Below are positions 7,468-15,271 of a DNA stretch of 64,000 bases, piece after piece. The translations under genes were made by a program, and so were the position numbers. Origin of the DNA: Streptomyces puniciscabiei (lineage in GTDB: Bacteria; Actinomycetota; Actinomycetes; Streptomycetales; Streptomycetaceae); contig NZ_VFNX01000001.1 of the NCBI RefSeq assembly GCF_006715785.1, positions 3,486,501-3,550,500 on the forward strand, in the 5' to 3' direction. The notes under the pieces are model-generated. The model worked only from the letters and a program-made list of their open reading frames with translations, had not been told where the DNA came from and searched no databases. How positions within the stretch are numbered: the stretch's first letter is position 1; every line of letters starts with the position of its first letter.

Positions 7468-9123
7468 ATGGAGACCGAGTCGGAGCCGTATGTCCGTCTT
7501 GCGTCCCTGCGGCAGCTGCACCAGGTCATGGCCGACATGAACACGGCACGCAGCCTGGCGGACACACTGCAGACCGTCGCCGACGGCGTGGTCAACGCCC
7601 TCGGGTACGAGATGGCGTGCGTGAACCTCGTACGCCCCGACGGCGATCTCGTCGTCGCCGCGTTCTCCGGGAACTCCGCCGCCGAGGCCCTGATCACCGG
7701 CCGGGTCGGCTCCCGCGAGTCCTGGGAGCGGCGGCTGAACATGGGCGAGCGCTGGGGCGACCTGGTCTTCATACCGCACACCGAGGGCTGGGTCCTCGAC
7801 GACGACGACGTCCCCCAGTGGTACACGGACGGCCCGGCCCCTCGCTTCGAGGACGAGTGGCACCCCTCCGACCGCCTCTTCGCCCCCATGTACACGCCCG
7901 GCGCGCAGGGCGCCACCTGCGGCGAGCTGCTCGGGGTCATCTCCGTCGACCGGCCGCGCAACGGCCGCCACCCCGGCGCCTGGGGCCGCGAGGCCCTGCA
8001 GATGTACGCCTTCCAGGCCGCCATCGCGATCAGCAACGCGCGTCTACGTGCGAACATGCAGCGCGCCCTGGTCCGCCTGGAGCGCGAGCAGCAGGCCCTG
8101 CGGGCGAGCGAGGAAAGCTTCAGGCAGGCCTTCGAGTACGCCCCCTCGGGCATGGCCATCGCCGAGATGGGCGGCGACCAGCACGGCCGCATCCTGCGCA
8201 CCAACGACGCCCTGTGCCGCCTGCTCGGCCGCCCGGCCTCCGCGATGCGCCGCTACTCCTTCTCCGACCTGGTGCACCCCGAGGACATCGGCACGCTGCT
8301 CAGGACCTCGGCGGAGGGCGGCCGTGCGGAACTCCGCCTGGGGCGCCGCGACGGCACCTACGTCTGGGTGTCCCTGCGCAACTCCGTCGTGGCCGACGCC
8401 GCCGACGGCCCCCGCTTCCTCCTCACCCACGTCGAGGACATAGAGGAACGCAAGCGCCGCGAGCTGCAGCTCGCCCACCGCGCCTCCCACGACTCGCTCA
8501 CCGGTCTGCCCAACTCCGCCGAGCTGCGCGCCCGCCTCGCGGCCCGGCTGTGCCGGCGCCCGGCCCACACCGGCGAACTGGAGTCCCTGGACGCGGCCTA
8601 CGGCCACCCCGCCTTCGACGCCCCCGTGGCCCACGGCTTCGACTTCCGGCCGGGCGCGGAGGCGTTCGACAGCTTCGACCACCATGTCCACACCGTCGCT
8701 CCCGAGGACGGCCGCGACGACGGCACCAAGGGCCTCGCGGTCCTCTTCTGCGACCTCGACGGCTTCAAGTCGATCAACGACCGCTTCGGGCACAACGCGG
8801 GCGACGCGGTCCTCATCGAGGTGGCGAGGCGGCTCTCCCGCGGGGTCCGCGACGGCGACACGGTCGCCCGCCTCGGCGGCGACGAGTTCGTGATCCTCGC
8901 CGACGGCCTCGGCCGGGCCGACGCCCAGGACCTCGCCGTACGGCTGCGCAACGAGATCATCCAGCCGATCCGGGCCGAGGGCCGGGCCGTCCGGGTGGGC
9001 GCGAGCTTCGGCATCGGCTGGGCGCACTGCGGCATGACGGCGGACGAAGTGTTGAAGTCAGCCGACGAGCGTATGTACGTAGAGAAACGATCTCGTCCCA
9101 AACAGCACCGACGCGCCGGGTGA
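7468..9123 (+). CDS. cdgB: diguanylate cyclase CdgB (GAF-PAS-GGDEF)
   Basis: 551 residues that make cyclic di-GMP from two GTP. Domains: GAF about 15-195, PAS about 215-330 (SFRQAFEYAPSGMAIAEMG ... FLLTHVEDIEERKRREL), GGDEF about 335-545. The active site is intact: RLGGDEFVILAD, with the inhibitory I-site RDGD five residues before it, so product inhibition is expected. The GGDEF domain has an insertion of about 60 residues (roughly 362-420, Asp/His-rich) between DSLTGLPNSAELRARL and LAVLFCDLDGFKSIND. There is no EAL domain or membrane segment. In S. coelicolor the CdgB protein of this architecture affects aerial mycelium and antibiotic formation under BldD control. Strong RBS; palindromic sites upstream. 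Confidence 0.95.
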   Translation: METESEPYVRLASLRQLHQVMADMNTARSLADTLQTVADGVVNALGYEMACVNLVRPDGDLVVAAFSGNSAAEALITGRVGSRESWERRLNMGERWGDLVFIPHTEGWVLDDDDVPQWYTDGPAPRFEDEWHPSDRLFAPMYTPGAQGATCGELLGVISVDRPRNGRHPGAWGREALQMYAFQAAIAISNARLRANMQRALVRLEREQQALRASEESFRQAFEYAPSGMAIAEMGGDQHGRILRTNDALCRLLGRPASAMRRYSFSDLVHPEDIGTLLRTSAEGGRAELRLGRRDGTYVWVSLRNSVVADAADGPRFLLTHVEDIEERKRRELQLAHRASHDSLTGLPNSAELRARLAARLCRRPAHTGELESLDAAYGHPAFDAPVAHGFDFRPGAEAFDSFDHHVHTVAPEDGRDDGTKGLAVLFCDLDGFKSINDRFGHNAGDAVLIEVARRLSRGVRDGDTVARLGGDEFVILADGLGRADAQDLAVRLRNEIIQPIRAEGRAVRVGASFGIGWAHCGMTADEVLKSADERMYVEKRSRPKQHRRAG

Positions 9124-9240
9124 TGCGCAGGTCAGGGACTTGATGCGATTCGAGTCACCCGTTTGGCCCAGCCGGACCGGGTAGGCTCCCCTTTCCAGAC
9201 CTGTATCGCATCCACCCGCACCCGCTGAGGAGACCAAGGG

Positions 9241-10176
9241 ATGACGCCCGGCGAAAACGGCCCGAGCACGCCCGAGGACGACGACCCGTTCGGCTACCTG
9301 TACGCCGACGGCCAGGCCAGAGGGGCCCAGCCGCCGTCCGGGGGTTACGGCTACCCGAACTCGGTCAGCAGGGTGCGGGCGGTCGGCGAGCGCCAGTACG
9401 GCCAGCAGCAGGCCGGGTACGGCCAGCAGCAGGCCACCTATGGCCAGCAGCCCGGCGTCCCGCAGCAGCCGGGCGCCTACGGCCAGCCGAACGCCCACTA
9501 CCAGGCCCCCGAGACCCTCCCCGGCGGCGCCCCGACCACCCGTCAGCCCGCGCACCCCGCACCGGGCCGCCGCGGCCCCAACACCAAGGGCCTGCTGATC
9601 GGCGCGATCGCGGTGGTCGCCGCGGTGGTCATCGGCATCGGCGTGGCGATGCTCAACGACAACTCGGACGACAAGACCAACAACCAGGCGGGCACCACCC
9701 CGACCCAGTCCCAGAGCCAGTCCTCGAGCCCGTCGAGCAGCAACTCGGCGGCGCCGGGGGAACTGCCGAAGACGGACGCGAGCGCGCTGCAGCTCGGGCC
9801 CGGTGTGACGACAGCGTCGAGCATCAAGGGGTCGAAGGCCAAGGGTGGCAGCTACGTGACGGGCTTCAATCACGTGGGTGCGACCGTCACGTGGACCGTC
9901 AACGACGTTCAAGAGGCCGGCTCCTATCGCCTGTACGTGCGGTACGGCATCCCGGGCGTCGACGCCAACGCGACTCTGGTGGTCAACGGCAAGGCCGACT
10001 CACGGCCCCTGAACATGAAGAACTTCGGCAATCTGCCGCAGGGCGACTGGGAGAAGGGCTGGCAGACCACCTGGGCCAACGTGAACCTCAACCAGGGCAC
10101 GAACACGATCCAGATCGCCTGCAACGACGGCAACCAGTGCAACGCCGTCTTGGACCAGCTCTACATCACCAAGTAG
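9241..10176 (+). CDS. membrane-anchored protein with QQ-rich N-terminus and CBM35-like C-terminus
   Basis: 311 residues. The first ~110 are cytoplasmic, low-complexity and rich in Gly/Gln/Tyr/Pro, with repeats of the type YGQQQ. One transmembrane helix follows (GLLIGAIAVVAAVVIGIGV, about 116-134), then a Ser/Thr/Gln linker. The external domain (about 175-311) is beta-rich and looks like a CBM6/CBM35 carbohydrate-binding module (WTVNDVQEAGSYRLYVRYG, ATLVVNGKADSR, LNQGTNTIQIACND). It probably binds a cell-wall or extracellular polysaccharide; no catalytic domain is present. RBS GAGGAG precedes ATG 9241. A strong hairpin terminator follows at once. It lies in the same orientation after cdgB with a 117-bp gap. 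Confidence 0.8.
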   Translation: MTPGENGPSTPEDDDPFGYLYADGQARGAQPPSGGYGYPNSVSRVRAVGERQYGQQQAGYGQQQATYGQQPGVPQQPGAYGQPNAHYQAPETLPGGAPTTRQPAHPAPGRRGPNTKGLLIGAIAVVAAVVIGIGVAMLNDNSDDKTNNQAGTTPTQSQSQSSSPSSSNSAAPGELPKTDASALQLGPGVTTASSIKGSKAKGGSYVTGFNHVGATVTWTVNDVQEAGSYRLYVRYGIPGVDANATLVVNGKADSRPLNMKNFGNLPQGDWEKGWQTTWANVNLNQGTNTIQIACNDGNQCNAVLDQLYITK

Positions 10177-10196
10177 AGGCCGATGCGGTCCGTCAA

Positions 10197-10240
10197 GCGC
10201 GACAGCCGCCGGAGGTGTTGATTCCCGGCGGCTGTCGCGC
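10197..10240 (+). terminator. strong intrinsic-type hairpin
   Basis: A perfect 16-bp stem (10197-10212 with 10225-10240, arm GCGCGACAGCCGCCGG) and a 12-nt loop, 20 bp after the CBM35-like gene. It also lies at the 3' side of the convergent inhibitor gene and marks the left edge of the accessory island. Confidence 0.85.
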
Positions 10241-10275
10241 ATTGTGAACTTCAGGTTGAGTGCTTGTGGCGCACC

Positions 10276-10623
10276 TCAGCCGTAAATCTCAACGGAGTTG
10301 GCGCTGTCAACGTTGTCCGAGTAGGTGCCCGGCTTCAGAGTGACCAACTTGGTGCCGGTGGCACAGCCGAGGGTGGCCTTCCAAAAAACCAGAGTGTAAG
10401 AAGTCTGGTTCGAGACGGACCGGGCGATGCGGTCGAGAGGGATACAGCCGGGCTTTTCGGAGTAGACCGTCCGAGTTCCGGTCCTGTGTGTCCCCGACCA
10501 CCCGCAGAACTTGCCCTTTGGACAGGTGTTGGGATCGGCTGCCGCGGCCGGCGTGGCAAAGGTGCCACCGAGCAACGCGCCGGCGACAGCTGCTGTCGTC
10601 AGGCCCTTCTTGAGCATGTTCAT
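10276..10623 (-). CDS. secreted peptidase-inhibitor-like protein (family I36 type)
   Basis: 115 residues from ATG 10623 (RBS GGGGACC upstream; an ATG two codons later is also possible). A signal peptide (LKKGLTTAAVAGALLGG, then ATPAAAA) is cut near residue 28. The mature part has four cysteines (C of CPKGKFCGW, C of KPGCIPL and C of TLGCATG), suggesting two disulfides. The motif CPKGKFCGWSGTHRTGTR is characteristic of small Streptomyces exoproteins annotated as I36-type (SMPI-like) inhibitors with a beta/gamma-crystallin fold. Inhibition of a metalloprotease is family knowledge, not shown here. GC content is lower than in neighbouring genes, consistent with acquisition. Confidence 0.7.
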   Translation of the reverse strand: MNMLKKGLTTAAVAGALLGGTFATPAAAADPNTCPKGKFCGWSGTHRTGTRTVYSEKPGCIPLDRIARSVSNQTSYTLVFWKATLGCATGTKLVTLKPGTYSDNVDSANSVEIYG

Positions 10624-10811
10624 ATGGGGTCCCCTATGTCTATCGCCACTGGTCAACGTGGCGAACAAGTGATCATCTGATCATCCCGTATACGTTGAGG
10701 GAAAGGCCGTTTTTCGGCCAACCGCCAGGCGGGCATGTCCGGTGGTGGGTTGCACAGCTTTCACGCCGCCGTCACCGACACGCATGCCAGGGGTCTCTCG
10801 TAGGCTGCGTG

Positions 10812-11146
10812 GTCGAACTCGCCCGCTGTTGCGGACCGTACGGCGGCTGCCACCAGGGCGACCGCCCGGGTGAGGCGGTTCGGCCAGGGAGTCGGTCCAG
10901 CAGGCCGGACAAGAGGCCGACGCCGGCCGAGTCGCCAGCGCCGGTGGGTCGTCTTGCTCAGGGGCGGGCAGGACTGCGCGCCAGCGGCCCTCGGACGACG
11001 ACCGCGTGGGCGCCGCGGCGGCGGGCGTCCTGGGCGGCGCGTAGGGTTTTGTGTGAGCCGGTGAGTTCGGCCAGTTCGTCGGAGTTCGGCTTGATGAGGT
11101 CGGGGCGGGCGGCGCCGCCTCGGGCAGGGGTTCGGCGCCGGTGTCC
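10812..11146 (-). pseudogene. decayed partial copy of the PfkB-family kinase gene at 14207-15136
   Basis: On the minus strand the fragment ARPDLIKPNSDELAELTGSH, followed by a diverged RAAQDARRRGAHAVVV stretch, matches the same region of the intact kinase (KPNADELAELTGSH, RATQDARRRGAQSVV). At DNA level 10812-11146 aligns with about 14271-14645, from the C-terminal GEFD region to the ldTSGEPL region. The middle part is shortened and the frame is broken. No start or full active site remains. This diverged duplicate of a gene 3.4 kb away is the key evidence that an insertion or recombination event built the island. Confidence 0.8.
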
Positions 11147-11155
11147 AGTCTGGAT

Positions 11156-11225
11156 CCTCGTCCGCTTCTCGACGGCCAGCTGGCCACTGCCGACCCGAAG
11201 AAGCTCCGCTACCGGCTGCTGCACG
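11156..11225 (+). pseudogene. short IS1380-type transposase C-terminal fragment
   Basis: Translation gives RPLLDGQLATADPKKLRYRL, the conserved C-terminal block of IS1380-like transposases of Streptomyces (LLDG-LA-AEPK-LRYRLLH). It ends abruptly after LLH, and only about 23 codons are recognisable. It directly abuts the truncated kinase remnant, so it may mark the breakpoint of the duplication. The assignment rests on remembered family motifs. Confidence 0.45.
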
Positions 11226-11680
11226 GGAGAAACGAACTGGCCACGGACTTCCTCACCTCGCCGCACTGCCCCGCCCTGGCGGCTGACCGGCAATCCTCTC
11301 CGCCGCGATCCGAAGGACCCAGGGGAGATCGACTACGGCGGAACTCCACGATGTCCGAAGACCGAAATCGCCTCGGTGCCCAACAGTTGACTCTCAGCGT
11401 CATCTCATCGCCCCAACTGAAGTGCGTAGGTTAGGAATCAGCCACGAGCTGTAGTTGGAGGTCCAGGCAGCGAAGGTGCCAGGAGCACCTGACTGCACAA
11501 GTAATGGGACCGCTCCGCGCCGGAGCTCTCATTGCGGAGTACGTAAATGTCCGTTCTGAGTCCACAGATCGGACAACAGCATTTTTCAGACAAGCCGTTC
11601 AGTCCCCCTTCACTGGAAGGCCTCGATCTGTACAAGATCCCTCTGCGACTCCCACACGGGGAATCAGGGAGGGGTACTCC
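11226..11680. other. 455-bp stretch without a convincing gene
   Basis: Reading frames here are short and lack normal Streptomyces codon use, and the sequence is less GC-rich than average. It probably holds scrambled mobile-element DNA on the left and, on the right, the promoter and leader of the lactococcin-972-like gene, whose GGGAGGGG ribosome binding site lies at about 11666-11673. Confidence 0.5.
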
Positions 11681-12145
11681 ATGAAGGTTTTCGGCAGATG
11701 CATGGCTTTCGCCTTTGCGGGCGCAGGCCTTGCTGCCGGCGTCCTCACGACACCGGCCACCGCAGACGCTGATCAGACCCGCACCCTCAGCGCCACCGTC
11801 ACCATTCACACTCGCGGGGACGGCACCCAGCCGCCTGCAGAGCTGGGCAACCCCAAGGAATGGGGTGTGGTGAAGCTCACGATGGACGATTCGGCGGGAA
11901 GTATTACGCCGAAGACCATCGTCGAGGTCGGCGGCGGAAAGTGGAGCTTCGGCTGGAACGCCGTCACGGACGGCAAGGACTGCTATTCGAACTACTACCA
12001 CCCGAAGGTGGGTCATAGTTCCACCGCGAAGATCGCTGGCGGCTCGGACTATGACTGGTCTCGTGCTAACCAGACCTCCAGCGCCCACGTCACCGGAGGC
12101 GGCGCCTACACGTGCTATGCATACTGGTCTAAGGACAAGGACTAG
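11681..12145 (+). CDS. secreted lactococcin-972-like protein (putative bacteriocin)
   Basis: 154 residues from ATG 11681 with a strong RBS. The signal peptide is about residues 1-29 (AFAFAGAGLAAGVLTTPATA). The mature C-terminal half carries the family pattern of lactococcin 972: GGGKWSFGWNAV, then CYSNYYHPKVGHSSTAKIAG, then SRANQTSSAHV and YTCYAYW. Compare the remembered family frame G-W-x-G...YSNY-H....HS-T-V. Lactococcin 972 blocks septum formation by binding lipid II; whether this relative kills anything is unknown. Two cysteines in the mature part are not in lactococcin 972 itself. No dedicated ABC exporter lies beside it, and the only neighbour in the same direction is a membrane protein behind a hairpin. 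Confidence 0.65.
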   Translation: MKVFGRCMAFAFAGAGLAAGVLTTPATADADQTRTLSATVTIHTRGDGTQPPAELGNPKEWGVVKLTMDDSAGSITPKTIVEVGGGKWSFGWNAVTDGKDCYSNYYHPKVGHSSTAKIAGGSDYDWSRANQTSSAHVTGGGAYTCYAYWSKDKD

Positions 12146-12200
12146 GTTCCCACGCCCCTGCCCCTGGCAGTGATGCCGGGCAGGGCGCGCAAGTCCGCAT

Positions 12201-12244
12201 CGTCTGGGGTGTCTATGCGGGCGCCCACATAGACACCCCAGACG
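12201..12244 (+). terminator. long perfect hairpin between the bacteriocin-like and membrane-protein genes
   Basis: A 17-bp perfect stem (CGTCTGGGGTGTCTATG 12201-12217 with its complement 12228-12244) and a 10-nt loop. It ends only 13 bp before the ATG of the downstream membrane protein. It can therefore be a terminator for the first gene or an attenuator for the second. Confidence 0.8.
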
Positions 12245-12257
12245 GGCGTCATTCCGT

Positions 12258-12935
12258 ATGAGAAAATTACCACAGAATAGGGCAAGTGAAATCGTAAGCT
12301 TTCTGCGCGCTCACGTCATTCCTGCCGTGGTAGCTCTAGGGGTGGGCGCGATAATTGGTGCAATTGGGCCACTGGCGGGTAAATTTGATAACCCGATTAG
12401 TCATGTTGTGAATCTTGCATTTTCCGGCGGGTGGTCGTGGGCATGTTTTGCCTTTATTGTCGGCTATTTGCGGCGGTCTAAGATTGAGTCAACGCTGCTG
12501 GCCTCTTCGGCTTTGGCAATCGGTGTGGTCGTGTACTACCTCTTTAAATATCTAAGCCCCACTGCTCCGATTGGACGGGTTATCTCTGGCGGGCCTGGAG
12601 AGGGCCTCTTGTCCAGAATCTTGCTCTGGGGAATAGCAGCGTTCGTCCTCGGGGCGCCTGTGGGGGTCTTGGGGAACCTTGCGCGGACGCCCGGCGTCGG
12701 CGGCCTCCCATTCCGTCTGCTTGTTCCGTTGATCGCATTCTTCGAGACCTCTCAGCGGCTCGCCGTCGAGGCGAACTTGCAAGGCTCGGTTGCCAACATG
12801 ACCTGGAATGCCATTCGCCTCACCGCGGTGGTGGTTGCCGTCGTGCTTGTGGGACACACAGCCTGGGGCTGGTGGCGTGCTCGGCGAAGCGGACCCGGGG
12901 GGACCGCAACTGGGGCGTCGACGAAGCGTCTCTGA
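12258..12935 (+). CDS. multi-pass membrane protein of unknown function (AT-rich, possibly acquired)
   Basis: 225 residues with five or six predicted membrane segments (about 20-43, 47-71, 78-99, 117-142, 150-170 and 184-206) and a basic C-terminal tail. No transporter motif or catalytic residue stands out; the length and pattern recall small DUF-type actinobacterial membrane proteins. The first ~400 bp use many A/T-ending codons (ATA, TTA, AAT, GAT), unlike any neighbour, which suggests horizontal origin. It has no visible RBS, because a strong hairpin ends 13 bp before the ATG. It lies downstream of the lactococcin-972-like gene, so an immunity or export role is possible but unsupported beyond position. 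Confidence 0.65.
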   Translation: MRKLPQNRASEIVSFLRAHVIPAVVALGVGAIIGAIGPLAGKFDNPISHVVNLAFSGGWSWACFAFIVGYLRRSKIESTLLASSALAIGVVVYYLFKYLSPTAPIGRVISGGPGEGLLSRILLWGIAAFVLGAPVGVLGNLARTPGVGGLPFRLLVPLIAFFETSQRLAVEANLQGSVANMTWNAIRLTAVVVAVVLVGHTAWGWWRARRSGPGGTATGASTKRL

Positions 12936-13000
12936 TACAGCGCATGCCCGCCCGCGAGTGGCGGTTGTCGCCTCGTGCCGTCTCGCCGGCCGGGAGGCAC

Positions 13001-13706
13001 TAGAGATCTTTAACGGCTGAGGTGACGGCGGTTGGAAGTCGAGCCCGGTCTTGGCGATGAGACCCTGTATGAGGCTGGGCCGGTACTGCATGCGTTTCAG
13101 CCGCGTCCTCACCCACGCGGTGAGCTGGTCCAGGCTGTGTTTGGTGAGGTTGGCCAGCGACCTCTTCAGGTGCGACCACACGCCCTCGACGGGATTGAGC
13201 TCGGGAGCGTACGGCGGCAGCTGGTAGACGGTCAGCCATAATCGGGCGGCGATCAACTCCCGCATGGTCCAGCCCGCCAGGGTGTACTCGACACCGAACT
13301 GGCGGCGCACGACCTCGGCGATCCGCGCCAGCGTCCAGCACTGGTCAGGCCAGCCAGAGGCGGCCGGGCCGGCATCCAACACCGTCTGCAGTAGTCGCAG
13401 TTGCCCTGAGTCGAGCTTGCAGCGAGCACCGCCGAGGCCCTTGGAGGCCAGGGCCTGCCGACCTCCTGAGGCCAAGGCCCGCCGCCAGCGGGTCGCCGAC
13501 ATCCGGGTCACCCTGAACCGCCGGGCCACCTCCCGGTCACTGGCCCCGGCCTCGATCAGATCGGCGGCCGCGAGCCGGGCTTGCTCACTCCGAGCCCGTT
13601 CCTCAGCCGTCAAGCCGCCGCAATCGGGATACCTCATCCTCCCGGCATAGCGCGGCCCACGACAGCCGTCACGACCCGCCGTAACCCGCACCGTTAAAGA
13701 TCTCTA
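13001..13706 (-). mobile_element. internally deleted IS630-family element with intact ends
   Basis: The terminal inverted repeats are perfect for 14 bp (GAGATCTTTAACGG at 13003-13016 and its complement at 13691-13704). Similarity extends further in to GGT(G/T)ACGGCGG. TA dinucleotides flank both ends (13001-13002, 13705-13706), the target duplication expected for IS630. Inside, on the minus strand from ATG 13637, is the transposase N-terminal HTH region ([20 protein letters not shown]), fused directly after EYTLAG to the C-terminal block ([20 protein letters not shown], then [14 protein letters not shown]). The middle with the first catalytic Asp residues is gone, so the transposase is dead, but the ends could still be mobilised by a related enzyme. 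The frame runs on past the left end without a stop. Confidence 0.85.
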
Positions 13707-13717
13707 GCGGTAGTTCG

Positions 13718-14206
13718 TTAAGTTCGGAGGTAGAGGTCAATGCCCTCTCCGGTGGTGACCGCGTCGATGAGGGCCTGCAGCTCGGCGGGTGGGTCCGTGT
13801 CCGTCCATGCTCGCCACCACTGGGTATGGCTGAGGGCGGGGGTGAGTCAGGAGCGGATGGCCGTAAGGCCCTGGGCCAGCAAGGCGGTTGGGGCTGGTGG
13901 GGTAAGACTGGGCCCCTCTCTTCTCTGCCCCCTCGTCGGGGCGCGGGTCCGGCGCGGTGGCATCCAGGGGTCAGGGTGGGGCGAACCATTGGTCCCAGCA
14001 GAAGGAGAAGGCGCAGTTGACCAGGGTCTGGTGGCGGCGGATGGCGCGGTCGGAGCGGACTTGGAAGTCGGCCCAGCCGAGTTCGTCCTTGATCTGCTTG
14101 CAGCTCTGCTCGATCCATGGCCGCAGGCCGTAGAGGCGGACGATCTCGGCGAGGTCGGCCGGCGGGTGTGGGCTGGTGGTGGCGTGGGGTGCGTCGGGGT
14201 GGGGAA
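13718..14206 (-). pseudogene. C-terminal remnant of an IS701-type (DDE) transposase, frameshifted
   Basis: On the minus strand the stretch LAEIVRLYGLRPWIEQSCKQ followed by IKDELGWADFQVRSDRAIRR is the catalytic-Glu region of IS701-like transposases. The frame breaks after FCWDQWFAPP, but another frame continues with the expected tail WTDTDPPAELQALIDAVTTG and stops at 13718. The N-terminal two thirds are missing; the similarity ends exactly where the kinase gene ends. The element therefore was cut by the recombination that joined the island to that gene, or inserted right at its stop codon. Confidence 0.75.
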
Positions 14207-15136
14207 TCACGCCGCGCCGGCCACCCCGGTCACCGCCACCCGCCCCCACAGTTCCTCGTACACCGCGGGGTCGAACTCACCGGCGGCCGGGGCCCGTACG
14301 GTCGCCGCCGACAGCGCGACCGCGCGGGCCAGCCGGTCCGGCCAGGGGAGTTGTTCCACGAGCCCCGACAGCAGGCCCGCCACCGCCGAGTCGCCCGCGC
14401 CCGTCGGGTTGCCGTGGAGGTGGGTCGGTGGGGTGGCGTGCCAGTGGCCCTCGGGGGTGACGGCGAGCAGGCCCTGTGCGCCGAGGGAGGCCACCACCGA
14501 CTGTGCCCCACGCCGTCGCGCGTCCTGGGTGGCGCGCAACGGCTCGTGGGAGCCGGTCAGTTCGGCCAGTTCGTCGGCGTTCGGTTTGATGAGGTCGGGG
14601 CGGGCGGCCACTCCCCGGCGCAGGGGTTCGCCGCTGGTGTCCAGCAGGACGGGGACTCCGGCGGCGCGGGCGGCCCGGACGAGGTTCGCGTACGCCCCCA
14701 CCGGCACGCCCGGCGGCAGGCTGCCGCACAGGGCCACCGCCGAGACGGACGGCAGCAGTTCCTCGTAGCGGTCCAGGAACGCGCCCCACTCGGCCGGCGC
14801 GATGTGCGGGCCCGGCTCGTTCAACTGGGTCGTGTCGCCGGAGACTTCGTCGACGATCGCGATCGTGCGCCGGGTCGTCCCGGCGACCGGCACCAGCGCG
14901 TCCGTGAGCCGGGGCACGCCGGCGAGCAGGTCGCGTATCGCGCGTCCCGTGCCGCCGCCCGCGAACCCCGTGACCGTCACCTCGTGTCCGAGCGCGGCCA
15001 GCACCCGGGCCGCGTTCACGCCCTTGCCGCCGGGCCGTTCGATGACCTCCGAGACCCGGTGCGAGGTGTGCGGGCGCAGCGACCGTACCCGGTAAGTCAG
15101 GTCGAGAGCGGTGTTCAGCGTGACCGTGAGGATCAC
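14207..15136 (-). CDS. PfkB-family sugar kinase (1-phosphofructokinase/tagatose-6-phosphate kinase type)
   Basis: 309 residues from GTG 15136, which has a good GGGAGG RBS 9 bp upstream. Substrate-side motif near residue 38: ERPGGKGVNAARVLAALGH. ATP site and catalytic base: NPTGAGDSAVAGLLSGLVEQ, about residues 243-262 with the Asp of GAGD. TLNTALDLTYRV and SGSLPPGVP-type segments (CGSLPPGVPVGAY) match the 1-phosphofructokinase (FruK) branch, so it likely phosphorylates a hexose phosphate in the cytoplasm. Position next to nagA-nagK suggests an amino-sugar or hexose-phosphate role. Its stop codon abuts a transposase remnant, and a broken partial copy lies at 10.8-11.1 kb. Confidence 0.85.
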   Translation of the reverse strand: MILTVTLNTALDLTYRVRSLRPHTSHRVSEVIERPGGKGVNAARVLAALGHEVTVTGFAGGGTGRAIRDLLAGVPRLTDALVPVAGTTRRTIAIVDEVSGDTTQLNEPGPHIAPAEWGAFLDRYEELLPSVSAVALCGSLPPGVPVGAYANLVRAARAAGVPVLLDTSGEPLRRGVAARPDLIKPNADELAELTGSHEPLRATQDARRRGAQSVVASLGAQGLLAVTPEGHWHATPPTHLHGNPTGAGDSAVAGLLSGLVEQLPWPDRLARAVALSAATVRAPAAGEFDPAVYEELWGRVAVTGVAGAA

Positions 15137-15271
15137 CCGGGCCGACCTCCCTCGAAGTCCCTGCGGCGCGTCATCGCGCCCGACATCGGTTTCCGGGGCC
15201 ACGATCATGCCAAAGAGACGGCGGTCCGCCCAGTCACGAGTCGGCCGCCGTCCAGGGAAAAGAAGGGCAGA

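Noticed and set aside
9361..9500. Repetitive QQQ/YGQQ coding stretch as a possible CRISPR or tandem-repeat array
   Set aside because: The repeats are short, irregular, in frame and encode a low-complexity protein head.
10695..11390. A 231-codon plus-strand frame in the left part of the island
   Set aside because: It is antisense to the kinase remnant and has no domain or RBS.
12552..13000. Continuation of the IS630 transposase frame into the membrane-protein gene
   Set aside because: The frame runs out of the element without a stop; the extra 150 residues are antisense to a real gene and match no transposase.
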